A stretch of DNA of 64,000 bases, taken from positions 2,425,234-2,489,233 of the forward strand of contig LNGK01000005.1 in NCBI GenBank assembly GCA_001510575.1. The letters run 5' to 3'. The translations under genes and the position numbers were made by a program. This DNA comes from Knoxdaviesia capensis. Its lineage: Eukaryota; Ascomycota; Sordariomycetes; Microascales; Gondwanamycetaceae. How positions within the stretch are numbered: position 1 is the first letter of the stretch; the number at the start of each line of letters is the position of its first letter. Of the stretch, positions 35,898 through 47,446 are shown in pieces. The notes below the pieces were generated by a model. The model saw only the letters and a program-made list of their open reading frames with translations, had not been told where the DNA came from and did no database searches.

Positions 35898-38800
35898 TTA
35901 CATCAAATGCGCAAATGCGCCGTTGGTCAGCTCGTTCAGCACGTCCCGGGTGATCGGCTTATTCTTGACCAACATCTTGTCACTGAGGCCCAGGCGCCGC
36001 GCTGCTGCCTTCTCCGGCGGCATGCCCTCGTTCTGGGCTGTAGCAGACTTGCGTTTGAGCGGGGACCGGAGGCCGTGGCCGCGTGATGGGGGGGCCGCCT
36101 GAGAAAGCCGATTAGCGGACTTGGACGGCGAATCAAGGGCAAAGGGGGCAGCCGCGGCACGGCGCTTGGCCGGCGACGCACCAGACATCTGCGTGCTGAT
36201 ATCCTCAAACAGATGGCTGGACAGGGCGTCGCGGGGCAGCTCAAACACCCAGTCGCGCTCTTCAATGAGCTTGACGAAGCGGCTGACCATCTCGGCGTCG
36301 CCGGAGCTGCGCAGCGTGTTGCGGCTGCCAACCACCAGCAACTTGGTCTTCGCGCGCGTGAAAGCCACGTTGATGCGGCGCCAGTCGCGCAGCAGCTCGC
36401 CGATATTGCCCGACGCGTTGCACCGCACCAGGCTGAGCACCACCACCTCCTTGTCGCGGCCCTGGAAGCGGTCGGCCGTGTGCATCTCGACGCCGGCGTG
36501 CGCCCGCAGCCCGTGCTTCAGCAGGCTCAGCTGCGACCGGTAGTGCGTCATCACGCCGATCTCGTCCTCCGGCACGCCGGCGGCCACCAGGCTCTCCACC
36601 AGCTGCACCACAATGTGCGCCTCGGCCGGGTTGACGATGCGGTTGCCTTTTGCTTCTTCGCGCGGCGCCGGCTCGAGCGTATCGGTGTTCACGAACCGCA
36701 CGGGCGCCTCCGGGTCCAGTACCTGGCGCAGCCAGCACGGGGAAGTACTGTGGCTGCTGCTGTTGCCACTGCTCCCATTATCAAATACACAGACCGACCG
36801 CGGCGTTCCACCCTGCTGGATGGAGCTCGCGTCATAGTGCATCCCGCGCAGGGCGGCCATGTTGGGAATATGCAGCCGCTTGCGGCCGACTTCCTCGGTG
36901 CCGCACTTCAGTCGGCCTTTGTAGATGAGCGTGTTGCTGAGGGTCATGATGTCCTCGCACATGCGGTACTGGTGCTCGAGATTGACCACCGACTGCGGGT
37001 GGGCATCCGACAGGCGCTTGAAGAGACTGATATCCAATCCACCTTCACGCGCCTGTTCGTTTTGCACCACCGGCGGGAGTTGGTTATGGTCGCCAACGAG
37101 CACAAACGTCTTCGCCAGTCGAATCGGCCCCAGACACACCGGCAGAGTGATCTGTGACGCTTCGTCCACAATGCAATAGTCAAAGGTTCTCTCGGCAAAC
37201 AACCGGTGGCTGATACCCAGACATGTGGTGGCCACCACGGGGGTGCCACGCCAGTCCTTTTCAATCTGCTCAAAAGTTGTCCTCGGGTGTGCGGCCAGAA
37301 CGGCAAAATCCCGCACGTCCGGATGGATCTTGGACGGCGCTCCAATGCGCAGGATCTTGATCCGATCGTTCTTCAGCTTCAGCAGAATGTTGTCGACGGC
37401 GGTATGAGTATACGACGCCAGCAGAACACTCTTGCCCTGCGACGCCATGGCGCGGATGAGGTGGGCGATGGTCGTGGTCTTTCCCGTTCCCGGCATGCCC
37501 AGGACCAAGGCGTAGTCGTCCGCACTCATGACTTTTTCAACGGCACGCTGCTGGTCCTCATTAAGCTCGCCGCTGTGGATGAAGTTCCGGTTCCCGGCAG
37601 ACAACGCCGCCACAGACTTGACGTCCCGGAACCGCGGTTTCTTGAGCTCCACCACCAGCTCGCGGATCTTGCGCGCGCCAAACACCTCGTCCGACATCAT
37701 CGTGACGATGTTGCTCCGCACAATCGCCATACCGTTGCTGAACTCGTCCTTGTCGATCCGATAGCGCGTCGCCTCGGCCAACACGTCCAGGCTGCCTCCC
37801 GGCCGGCTCATATCCTGCATGGTGCTGCTGATGCGCGAGGTTTCCGTTGCCACGTCCATGATTCCCGAGAACACCTGGTTATTGACAGGATCGAAGCCCG
37901 GCTCGCGGAATCGCTGGTTATGTAGGCGGCGGTCCACGGACAGCGTGATCATGGTGCGGCGCACCTTCGTCACGTACCCCAGCGCCAGTGCAAAGTGGCC
38001 CTGTTCGTCGGAGACCACAATCGGATCTCCCAGCGCAATCTGCGAATCAAGGAACGAGAAGCCCGGCGGCGCCTTTTCCTTGACGAAGGAGTACTGGTAG
38101 CGGTTGATTTTGATGGTGTCGGTGTCTTCCTCGATGCTACACATAACAACATCCGAGAAGCACCGACCCAGCTTTTCCCGTTCCGTGCTGAGCATTGTCC
38201 ACAGCTCGCGCTTCGGCTTCTGGCTCTCCTTCTCCTCCATCGTCAACAGCGCCTCCCACGTCAGGAAGAACTCCTTGTGTGTCGGCGTCAGGTGCGATAC
38301 CATGTCGTCGAACTTCTCGTCAAGGCCGCTGGACACGCCGTCTCCGTCGTCGACAAGCTTGTGGTAGATAACACATGAGGGCTTCGCGTAGCAGGTCTCG
38401 CATTTGCCCTTCTGCTTGATCATTGGCGGAAGTTGCACGGTGCGTTCTCGCGTGTAGCAGGCCAGACTGTTGCGCTGCATGATCAGATGGCGTAGCTCGT
38501 GGCGCAGCGTTGGGATCCGAATGGTGTCTGACGAGTCCATGTAGTAGAGGATTCCCGAGAGGATATCTAGGTCGTACCGGTCGGACAGCAGAAGGTTGTA
38601 TAGAGACGTCTGGGCCATGTGAGCCGGACTGGTTCTACTCCCCGACTTCACCTCAAACGGTACCGTGACCGTCTGTTCCGATTTGCTGTCCTTGATGGTC
38701 ACCTGGACTGTGGCATCAATGTTGCCCTTGAGTCCATATGCCGGCGACCACACGTGCTCCTCAACATCAAGCAGTTTGCTGACGCACACCGTCGATATCT

Positions 38801-41376
38801 TGCCGTTCCGGTCTTTGAGCACCGCATCGCTCCGCGGAACCGGAGAGATGTACATATTGGCCCACTCATTGAAACTGTTCAGCTTCTTCAGGATATGGTC
38901 TCGAGCATCCGGAAGTCCCAGTTTGACTGAGTACAGCTCTTCCATGTGGTTGGCCAGCGCTTTGTCGGCAAGATCGGCAAGGAACTGGCGGTCCCAGCGC
39001 TTGCTAATGAGCGCTTGCTGGAAGATTTCGTGGAGAACTGTGCCGTATACCGTGTGTATATTACCCAGCGCTGCCGACTTGAGTCGATCCTGAAGAACTG
39101 CGCGTCGCATGCAGGCAAAGGAGTCGGCCACAACGGTTGCCGAGATAAGCTGGTCAGGGTGCATGATGATAAGGCCCTGCTTGTCGTCGATAATGCACAC
39201 CCCCCGGTGGTCAAATTGGCCGGTTATATGGACAAACCAGCCGTTGTTCACAATGGTGTCGGTCCATGAATCGCGAAGCCGTACAGTTCGGTATTGCTTC
39301 TCGGCACCATCGACACATACAGTGAGAACCTAAGATTTGATCCAATATACCATTAGTAGCCTAAACACTGCATGTACACACCAGTGTGATCGTCACAGCC
39401 GCAGCAGATCAAGACTATATCATACCTTTTCAGCACGGGAATATCCATGTTCGTCATCATAGGCTCCGTCATAGACTTGCTCAATGCGGTATCTTTGAAT
39501 CTTTTTAGATTTATGATTGGTCTATCTTAATCCTTAGTAACATGTCTGGTATCTCAAGGGGGGAGAAGAAGTAAGATCGAAAGGGTTAAAGGAGGAAGAG
39601 GGTAAATGTGAAATAGAAAAACCGTTACATGGCGTGCGATACACGTACAGCAGAGAAAGGAGACAGAGAATCCTTGACAGCACTTGAAGCTGCCATCTCA
39701 ATATCGTCAAAGTCAAAGTCATCATCAAGCAAGTCCAAATCATCATCCAGCTTTGGAACACCATCAACCGCCGGAGGCGGAACCAACAGTTCTTTCGTGG
39801 CCTGCGCAGTAGTTGGAACAGTAGTTGATGCTACATCAGCAACAGAGGTAGTTGAATCGTCAAGAAGTGTCGATCCGTCCAGGTCGGGAATGTCAAGATC
39901 AGCAAGCATATTGTCGTCAAGGTCATCATCGTCGTAATCCGACCCAGCGGGGTCGTTTGTGGCTGGGGCAACAGCCGTCTTTTTCGGGGTTGGTGGAGGC
40001 TTCTGCAGTGCCGCTTCTCGCTTGGTTGGGGGTGGAGGCATATGCAACGCCACCGGTTCCAACTTGGGCACGGGCTGAGCCTGTTCGATCTTGACAGTCT
40101 GCGAAGCCATGCTTGGACTATCGAGGCCCAGTTCCATGAGCGTATCATCATCCAGGTCGCAGTCTCCGTAATCGGATGACGGAGAATCGGGGCGTTTCAC
40201 CGGTTCCTCGATCTTCTTTTGGCCTTTCGGGGGCGCGGCCAAATGCCTCGCGAGGGAAGGACTAGATGGCATTTTGGGGGGGCGCACAACCGCACGTCGT
40301 TTGGATGGTGATGGTGACATTGGAGACGCGTCACTGGTGGACTCCTTGCCGTCTTTCAAAGAAACAGCCGCGTCAACTAGCAACGCCTCAACCAACGCAG
40401 TCTTGGCAGAATCAGGGGCGGCAGGCTCCTCTCCCACAGCGTTAAGTGAGAGGTCGTCCATCCGCCGGCGCTTCGGCCACAACCGGCAGCTGGCAGATCG
40501 CCGAAGCCCGCTGCTGGACTCGGTTCCCTGTGACGACGGCCGGTCCTTACCCGGCTTTGGAGACGCCACAGCGATGAGATGAGCAAACGACGGGTTCGGT
40601 AGCCCCCGCGGAGCATTGCTGCTGCCCGATACAAGCGAATATCGGTCCCAGAGTTCGAGGGTTGGGTCGGCGTTGGGGGTCCGAAGAGCGGCCGCAAGCT
40701 TCTTCACGTTGACTATCGGTGTAGCAGTCAGCTCCACTACGGGGGAGGAAGTGGGGGATGAGCTTCTGGCTCTCTTCTTCCGCGAACCCGGGAAGATGTC
40801 AGCCAAGGACACAGGGCGCTCGTTTGCATTGGTCGGTTCCCATGTTATGCGTTCATTTGGGGATATTTCGCTGTCGTCGTGGGTCAGCTGGATATCGTCA
40901 ATGGGCATCCACGTGGTTGAAGGTTTCGGGGTGGCAATGTTCGACGGGGGACGGGCCGATGGCTGTTCCTGCTGCAGAGGGACCGCTGATGATTCACTGT
41001 TGGAGTCAATCTGGTGAGGCTCGGGCTTGACGTCTGTATTGTTCTTGTCGTCGTCGTCTTCGTCGTCGTCGTCGTCGTCGTTGGTGTTGTTGATATTCAC
41101 CAACCGACCCTCACGAACCAAGCCTGCCTGTCTTAAATCTTGGAATTTGAGCTTCGCGAGTTTTTTCTTCGTGGTAGCTGACACCGGAAAGTCGAATCCG
41201 CTAACAGGTGGATTAGGAACGGGATTGCTCCGCGTTCTTCCAAAAGGCCGATTACTCTGTATCAGGGGAGCCGGAAACATCAGACATTAGAGAGATGTGG
41301 AAACAGAGGACACGTTAGCAGAGATACGTACGGTGCCGCGTTGGAAACTCTCAGAATAGGACTTTTTGAGAGGCAT
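35898..41376 (-). CDS. dna2: DNA replication ATP-dependent helicase/nuclease Dna2
   Basis: Four exons on the minus strand, 41376-41332, 41256-39649, 39500-39426 and 39329-35898, all join in phase 0 and give 1719 residues. The first 550 or so residues are acidic and disordered, with a poly-Asp run encoded by a GAC repeat. The RecB-like nuclease follows: Cys near 648 (FACMRRAV), GNIDATV, EVKSGSR, and the cysteines of KCETCYAKPSC near 885 that complete a 4Fe-4S cluster. The superfamily 1 helicase has Walker A GMPGTGKTTT (near 1187), CIVDEASQI, VGDHNQLPP, LEHQYRMCEDI, TADRFQGRDKEVVVLS and NVAFTRAKTKLLVVG. Dna2 trims long 5' flaps on Okazaki fragments, resects double-strand breaks and acts at stalled forks. 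It is essential in yeast. The gene is divergent from the membrane protein at 42082, and the shared promoter has cell-cycle boxes. The C-terminal tail (SPLKRKS) looks like a nuclear-localisation or CDK-site region. Confidence 0.93.
41044..41078. repeat. Trinucleotide repeat coding for poly-Asp in Dna2
   Basis: CGT/GTC repeat on the plus strand, read as GAC/GAT (Asp) on the coding minus strand, with one CTT interruption (Glu) and an Asn next to it. It lies in the disordered N-terminal region. Confidence 0.9.
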
Positions 41377-41682
41377 TGCGGAATTCTATGCCGCGGAATT
41401 CATGGGGCCGGTTTGAGTTTCTGAGAACGATTGCGAGGAAGAGGAGGGTCACCAAAAAAAAATCAGGAGGAAAGCAGTAATAATGAGAGTACCAAAAAAG
41501 GAAACGAAAAGAACTAGCGGGAAACAGGTCGTGAGATGTCGTCAAAATGTGTGACCAAGGGTATGTGTATGTTTTAGGGAAAAAGAACTGCGATAATAAG
41601 GAATATCGATGGTTGAGACGAACAAGGGAGGCATGTCACCAAAACCGGGCCAAAAGTCCAGAATCACCAACGCGCTTTGCAG

Positions 41683-41702
41683 ACGCGTCTGGTGTTTTCG
41701 CG
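41683..41702. promoter_or_regulatory. MCB (ACGCGT) and SCB-like (TTTTCGCG) boxes in the Dna2 divergent promoter
   Basis: ACGCGT at 41683-41688 matches the MluI cell-cycle box bound by MBF. TTTTCGCG at 41695-41702 is the reverse complement of CGCGAAAA and fits SCB/E2F-like sites. Both lie about 310 bases before the Dna2 ATG and 385 bases before the divergent gene. MBF/SBF control of replication genes is well established in yeasts. Binding here is inferred. Confidence 0.55.
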
Positions 41703-41709
41703 ACGGGTC

Positions 41710-41759
41710 TAGGGTTAGGGTGAAACCCGGCTGTTTCCTGACAAGCGGATGTTAGGGTT
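41710..41759. promoter_or_regulatory. Telobox-like TTAGGG motifs in the divergent promoter
   Basis: A double telomere-type repeat (AGGGTTAGGGT, 41711-41721) and a single TTAGGGTT (41752-41759) lie between Dna2 and the membrane protein gene. Such motifs can bind Tbf1-type telobox factors that act in promoters. The role here is inferred. Confidence 0.4.
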
Positions 41760-42081
41760 GCTTGGGGTTGTGGATGTCCCCTTGTCTCCACTAATTGCGG
41801 CGTTTGGACCCTCAAATTTATTTCCAGACAGCTTGGGGAAGAAGGAAGCTACGACCAAACGAAAACGTCACAGTGACTCTGGCCAATAGGAACGAAGGAC
41901 GACAGATCCCCTTCAAAAAGCTCATGATCTGTCACGACTGCCTTTTTTCTCTTCCTTTGCATCCTCAAAACAGCCTGAATCGCCCACTTCTAGATTTTCT
42001 AAGCACTGCTGGATCTCCTTCCGTCTCAACCCGAGTTGGACACCAAAACATCAAGCGGGAAACAAAGAGAAGACCGCCACA

Positions 42082-43296
42082 ATGCCGTCCGACCCCAGCT
42101 TTCCGGGCTCCGGGCCGTCTGGTCTCACGCCAATCTCGGCCGACCGGGTCCGGCAAATGCTTGGCGGCAAGTCGAAGCCGCCGCTTCTCATGCGGCTGGT
42201 TGGTGTGCGCGAACACCACAAGATCGACGCTATCACGGATGAGCTGAACGACATGCAGCGGGAGCTGCGCACACGTGAGCTGACCGACGACGAAATCCGC
42301 GCGCTTGCGGTCAATGCCTCTGACATCGGCGACTCGAAAGTCAAGATGGGCACGATTGTGGCAACGGCTGCCGCCGGGATGGCTATGCGGGGCCGCCACA
42401 CGATGCGGTTCCCCTTCTGGAGGCCGCAGGATCTCGGACAGTTCAACGTGTTCCCGCACTCGCGCATCCCGATGCTGCGCAACCGCCTGGCTCAGGTGGC
42501 CTGGCACTCGTGCCGGTTCCTCACCTACTACTTCCTCTTCGGCCTGGTCATCACCCCCACGCTTAGCACGCTGGCCATGGCGCGCTCGTTCCAGCAGCGC
42601 GTGCTCGACGACCGCCTGCGCGACTTCATCCGCGACACCACGCTCAGCCCACAGACCCAGCAGGTTGTGCAAGCTATCCAGCGCCGCGCCGGCGTCACGC
42701 CGATCGAGTTCCGCAGCGCGGATGACCCGGCTGTGCGCCAGGCTGTCGAGGCGCGCATCGACGACTTTGAGAAGCGGCTCGAGAGCGTCGCCTCGCCCTT
42801 CCAGCGCGAGCGCATGCGTCGCATGCTGGAGATGGAGCGCCGCGCTGAGGCTAGCGAAGACGCCGCATCTCCGAAGCAGTCAGGATCCCCGCCGCCGCCG
42901 CAAGCACAGTCGTCTGAGTCGTCTTGGCCGTCTGAGTCGAAATCCGACAGCTGGGATGTTGTTGACGACCTCGAAGACGATGCCTCGCCCGTAGCACCCG
43001 CCCATCGTGCCCAATCCCAAGCCAGCAGCGCCTCCAGCAGTTCCAGTAACGGCTCCTGGCAGCGATTACGACAGTCGGCCATGTCAGGCTCGCAGCCGCA
43101 GTCTACGTCCAGCTCTGCCAGCTTGCCACAGTCCCGGCGAACGGCCCCGCCCCCTGCTAGAAGCCCGGCCCAGTCGTCTTCTTCCAGCTCTAGCGAGGGT
43201 GAAGATGAAGTCTCTCAGGCCCAGAAAGAGTTTGACGCTCTCCTAGAGGCCGAAAGAAACAGTGGTGAGGCAGGTAATAACCGGAAATGGGACTAG
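42082..43296 (+). CDS. Conserved-looking fungal membrane protein of unknown function
   Basis: A single exon encodes 404 residues. I do not recognise a named family. Residues 1-85 are soluble and charged (GKSKPPLLMRLVGVREHHK, then DELNDMQRELRTRELTDDE, probably helical). A short hydrophobic Gly/Ala segment lies near 92-106 (GTIVATAAAGMAM) and a clear membrane helix near 146-167 (FLTYYFLFGLVITPTLSTLAMA). A helical stretch (RDFIRDTTLSPQTQQVVQAI) and a charged coiled-coil-like part (DDFEKRLESVASPFQRERMRRMLEMERR) follow. The tail is Ser/Pro-rich and acidic (SDSWDVVDDLEDDASP) and ends with QKEFDALLEAERN. No signal peptide. It could be an organelle membrane protein with cytosolic N- and C-termini. 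The start was chosen at the first ATG in frame, in good context (CACAATGCC). Head to head with Dna2, 705 bases apart. Confidence 0.8.
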   Translation: MPSDPSFPGSGPSGLTPISADRVRQMLGGKSKPPLLMRLVGVREHHKIDAITDELNDMQRELRTRELTDDEIRALAVNASDIGDSKVKMGTIVATAAAGMAMRGRHTMRFPFWRPQDLGQFNVFPHSRIPMLRNRLAQVAWHSCRFLTYYFLFGLVITPTLSTLAMARSFQQRVLDDRLRDFIRDTTLSPQTQQVVQAIQRRAGVTPIEFRSADDPAVRQAVEARIDDFEKRLESVASPFQRERMRRMLEMERRAEASEDAASPKQSGSPPPPQAQSSESSWPSESKSDSWDVVDDLEDDASPVAPAHRAQSQASSASSSSSNGSWQRLRQSAMSGSQPQSTSSSASLPQSRRTAPPPARSPAQSSSSSSSEGEDEVSQAQKEFDALLEAERNSGEAGNNRKWD

Positions 43297-43539
43297 GGGA
43301 CCAAAGGTTGGCAGTGGACAGAGAAGAACCATCTTGTTGGGGTTGTTCCAGGCATTGCTGGACTACAATTGAGAGACTACTTTGCTCTTTTTTTTATCTT
43401 TTATTCACAGAAGTGTACATAGACTTTTAGTTATCCCTGGGCATTGCAGGAATATATGCTAGAGAATTGGCTTCCACCACATAGCAACTCTTCTTCATTT
43501 TCTTCTTATTTCCTTTCAACATCTGTGCCAGCTGTCTGA

Positions 43540-45132
43540 TTAGAAGTCTGGCACCTGGGTGCCCACATTCTTCTCCTTCGCAATCTTGACGATATGCATG
43601 CCAACAACCAGATCCATAAGGCCCAGTCCCACACTTTTGTAGATGACCGTTCCCTCCCGCAGCCACCGCGCCGGACTGTCATCGTTCCGGACCTTCGGCA
43701 GATCCAGATCACTCGACCGGCCTTGGCTAAGGAAGGCGAGACGGGTGCGAGAGCGCGACGGCGAGGACGACGCAGACCGCTGGCGTGCGGACTGTGAATC
43801 ACTCGAGGACCGTCTATCAGAGAACACCGAGGCCATGGATGACCGGGATCCGAGGTCGAATTTGGCCGACAGCTCTTCGGCAATGTTGTCGGTGTCGTTG
43901 CTCATGAAATCGTCGGCAGATCCTCCGTTCGTGGGGTCATCCATCTTTCGAAGCATCACAAGCTCGCCGAGTCTGTAGTTCACAGAAGCAAGGGTCGTCA
44001 GCAAACAAACGAGCATACATAGGCAGCCTTTTCAAACAGAGCAAGTACTTACTCAACTAATCGCTTGGGATCAATTTTGGCAGCAATGATCTCGCCGGCC
44101 TCCTTCTGAGCTCCTTCAATGGTATCGACAACAATCACGCCGCCCTCAGGCGCATGCTTGTGAAAGTGCCAGTGGCCCTTCTCGTGTGCCTTGGTCGCCT
44201 GTAACAACAGTTCCGCGGGCAGTTCGCGCATGTGGGGGGTGTAGCTGCCGACAGCAATAATCAGGCGGCCCTTCTTCCGCGCCTCGTACGAAGTCAGGAT
44301 GGACGCGTCGAACAGATCGGAAGTCGACGGAGTGCAGCAGAATATTACATCAGAAGCCCGCAACTGCTCGGTCAGCAGCCGGTCATAGTCGGTGTATCCC
44401 GGTGTGAGCACGGAGAAGCGCGTCTGAGTCCATCCTTCGGCCGTTTTGATTCCGGCAGGTACGGTGTAGAAGCGCTTCAGGGTTTCGCGCACGGCATTGC
44501 TGAACGAGCGGCTAATGAGGTATACATGGCGAATGGTAGCTCCTCGAGACTTGAGGGCAAGCCGGATATGCCAGTATGCTTGGGCGCCGGCGCCGAAGGC
44601 AGTGACCACTTTGATGGAACGGCGTTTGGACACGAGGCACTGAGAAGCAAGGGCGGTTCGGAACGCAGTCACGGTACTGGCGTGGAGGAACCCTAGAGGC
44701 TCGCCTTCGGGGGAAAACAGGGTAATGGCTCCGGTGGGGCGGATGGGCGGGAGGGACTTTGCGGTTTCGGGGGTGGGGGTGGAAAGAGTTACAACTATAG
44801 ACGCGACACTCCAAGTTAGCAGTCTAGGAAAGCAATGCTCGGAGCCAGAGAGCTTTGTGGGGTGGAAACATTGATATGCAGGGCTGTTTACCTTTGACTC
44901 CAATTCCTGGAGGTCCCCGAGATGGCATGAACAGAGTGGTGGCGCCGGTGTCTGGGGAGAAGGTGGAAACCCGGTGAGGTTGCTGGTACAGGCCGGCATT
45001 GGCGGCGGCCGTGTCGGTGGAATACTCGTGAAGAGCCTCAGCCAGGACCTCCCGAGCATCGGCGAGTTCGGCCGGGGTGAGATTCTCGAGGAGGTCCCGC
45101 AGGTTCTTGTCGGAGAGTACGGCAAGACCCAT
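43540..45132 (-). CDS. Ornithine cyclodeaminase/mu-crystallin family protein
   Basis: Three exons on the minus strand, 45132-44892, 44794-44053 and 43972-43540 (introns of 97 and 80 nt), give 471 residues. The start MGLAVLSDKNLRDLLE is typical of the family. Further marks are TTLFMPSRGPPGIGVKVVTLS, GAITLFSPEGEPLGFLHAS (substrate loop), TAFRTALAS, and the Rossmann NAD(P) motif AFGAGAQAYWH at 147-157. SDVIFCCTPS, IIAVGSYTPHMREL, VVDTIEGAQKEAGEI and SVGLGLMDLVVGMHI also match. Related enzymes turn ornithine into proline plus ammonia, or act as imine/ketimine reductases or alanine dehydrogenases. The substrate cannot be decided here. An unusual Ser/Arg-rich, low-complexity insertion of about 80 residues (from DDPTNGG to LDLPKVRNDD) sits between LGELVML and the C-terminal TVIYKSVGLGL motif. 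It is in frame and probably a surface loop. Transcribed towards the 3' end of the membrane protein gene, 243 bases away. Confidence 0.85.
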
Positions 45133-47446
45133 GTTGGGCAAGGAGGACGCAATATCAGTCTTGGTAAGATAACAAACAATCAATATACAAAAGGTGTGGG
45201 TGGATGTGCACTCTGGAAGTGATGTGATTCTTTCGGGCATATATATCTTGGCAAGCAGGCGCGTGCGTGTACGACGATATATATAAGAACTATAAGCATT
45301 CAGTTGTAAAGACAAGAAAAATCTTCAACTAAGCGCTGAATACGCAGGGTCAGGGATAGCCGAGAAAGGTAAATCGTAGATCTTCTGTGGAAGCGAGGAT
45401 AGCAAGCTTCCTTGGCAGGGGACATATAAAATAGTTTGAAGGAGTATGATGATGTGCAGGATTTCTCTTCTGGATCGCCGACATCGCTTGAATTATATAC
45501 GAAAAAAAAATGGGTGGGGATGACGCTGGTTATTTGTAGGCAGTCACACTTCGGAGGCAAGAACAGACAAGCCGCACTCACTCCACTCGGCCTTCCAAGT
45601 TGGCATTTGGAATCCCGAATATATGCTCGTAATCGGAGGACGGACTGTAAGAAGGTGCGATGGGCGGGGGTTTCCCCAAAAATATGCACATAGCACGCAC
45701 GTTACCAAGATAACTAGCAGGCGCCGTATTTGGATATAAACAGAGAAAGGCGCTTCTTCATGTTCTTGTGTTCCAGGGGAAACCTTCCGTGGCTCCACCG
45801 GTCGCTCTCAAAAGTGACGTTATCAGGTCAGTTCTGGCGCGGGTGACATGTGCTTGGTCGGAATCAGCAAGTCGGGATTGTGTGTGCAGCAATACTTCAT
45901 GTCTACTAGGGTCGGCCAGCACGGCCACCGAGAATCCCACTGAACCTTTACGCCACTCAGATTTGCACACACAAACACACCACACATACACCCACGACAC
46001 CCCATCTCCGGGTCGCAGATATCGGGGCATCGTGGGGATTTGGCCCGACACCGATATCACAAGGCCAGTGCTCCAGCTCATAATGAACTGCCCATGCTCC
46101 CACCTAGCTACACAGGTATGTTTTTCGAACCGCCGGATGGGTGCTGCTCGTATTGCATCTTTCGATCCTGGACGCGCAAGCCTCACAGCGCCCAAACCTA
46201 GCCTGGATTCACTAATAACTATCGAAGTGGCCAGTGACAAGCCGCCCACTGAACTCGAAACAAGAATCATTTGGTTAGAGAGTATGCTCCCCAGTAGAGC
46301 ACGGAATGACCAATGTGGGTGTTAGGGTTAGGGTATGTCGTTTGAGCAATTCCAACATGAGTTCAACTGTGGCCCCCAAGAAAGACAACAAAGCCGAGAT
46401 GCCAGCCTACATATATGATCCTGGGGATAGGAACAGAGATCTCACAGCCCTACCGTGATATCAGAGACTGTCCAGAGTGACTGACTCGGCAAGCCCCGAT
46501 GTGATGTGGCACCCGGATGTGGCGTCACCTTGCAGAAGACAGATGCACGAAACCAAAAAGGAAGCAGAATCTGCATGCTCTTTCTGCCAAACCCCCGTAA
46601 CAGGTCCAGTCGCATCCCAGGGCGCCTATTCACCACTTAATCAGGCCACATCACTCACATGTTGAGTCAAGATCCAACAAACAGATTCTCTCTCTGACAC
46701 AGGCTGTTTCAGGGTTGAGCATAGCCTATCTTCATGCTCGGAAACGAAACACCGAGCTCGTTTTTGGCGCCGCATGGCAGGCAAACCAAATCTGTGGTCG
46801 ATCGCCAACTGGCGAGCCTGTCGGCAGCTGGCCATACTACAAGCCAAGATGCGGTTGCCCGGGTGTCCACGTTGCCATGAAAAGAAAGTCGCCAATCTCT
46901 CTCTTCCTGTTGAAAAGAAAGGAATACATCATCTTATCCACTGAGCCACCCTCACAACCACGGTTTACGTAGCAAGTTACGCAAGTCCCCTAGTAGGCAA
47001 CAGGAATTAAACATTCGGAATCCCGGCACAATCCGGGGGCTTGGAACAGCACCAGCAACAAGAATCCCAAGGTTTTCTCTCTTCTCAACCATTCGTATTC
47101 CACGAGGCAATCCCAAACGTCAGCTCAACGTGCCTTACGTAACCATTTCTTCACACCAACCGCCGCTTGGCATGCGTTTTTGCTGCTCCTGCTTCTACTA
47201 TTGAGTCCTGTTTTACGCCTCTCAAAGGAATCAGTCCCCTTGGATTTTTTCTTGGAAGGACAAGAAAAAAAAGATACAATTATCAATCCCCTTTTTTTCA
47301 TCTTCCTCTCTTCAGATTTCCCCTGCTCCAACATCATCATTTTCAAACCTCTTTTTTTTCGTCTACGCAGAAACTCTCGATCGTCCAACTTGCTTCTACC
47401 GAACCTTTGAACCCTTTTAACTTTTCGCCAATCTCATTATTGCATC
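45133..47446. other. Intergenic region between cyclodeaminase-like and Tvp18 genes
   Basis: No supportable gene. It contains a double telomere-like motif (TTAGGGTTAGGGT, 46322-46334) and an AC-rich stretch (45964-46000). The 3' end (47220-47440) is T/C-rich and is probably the Tvp18 leader. Confidence 0.45.
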
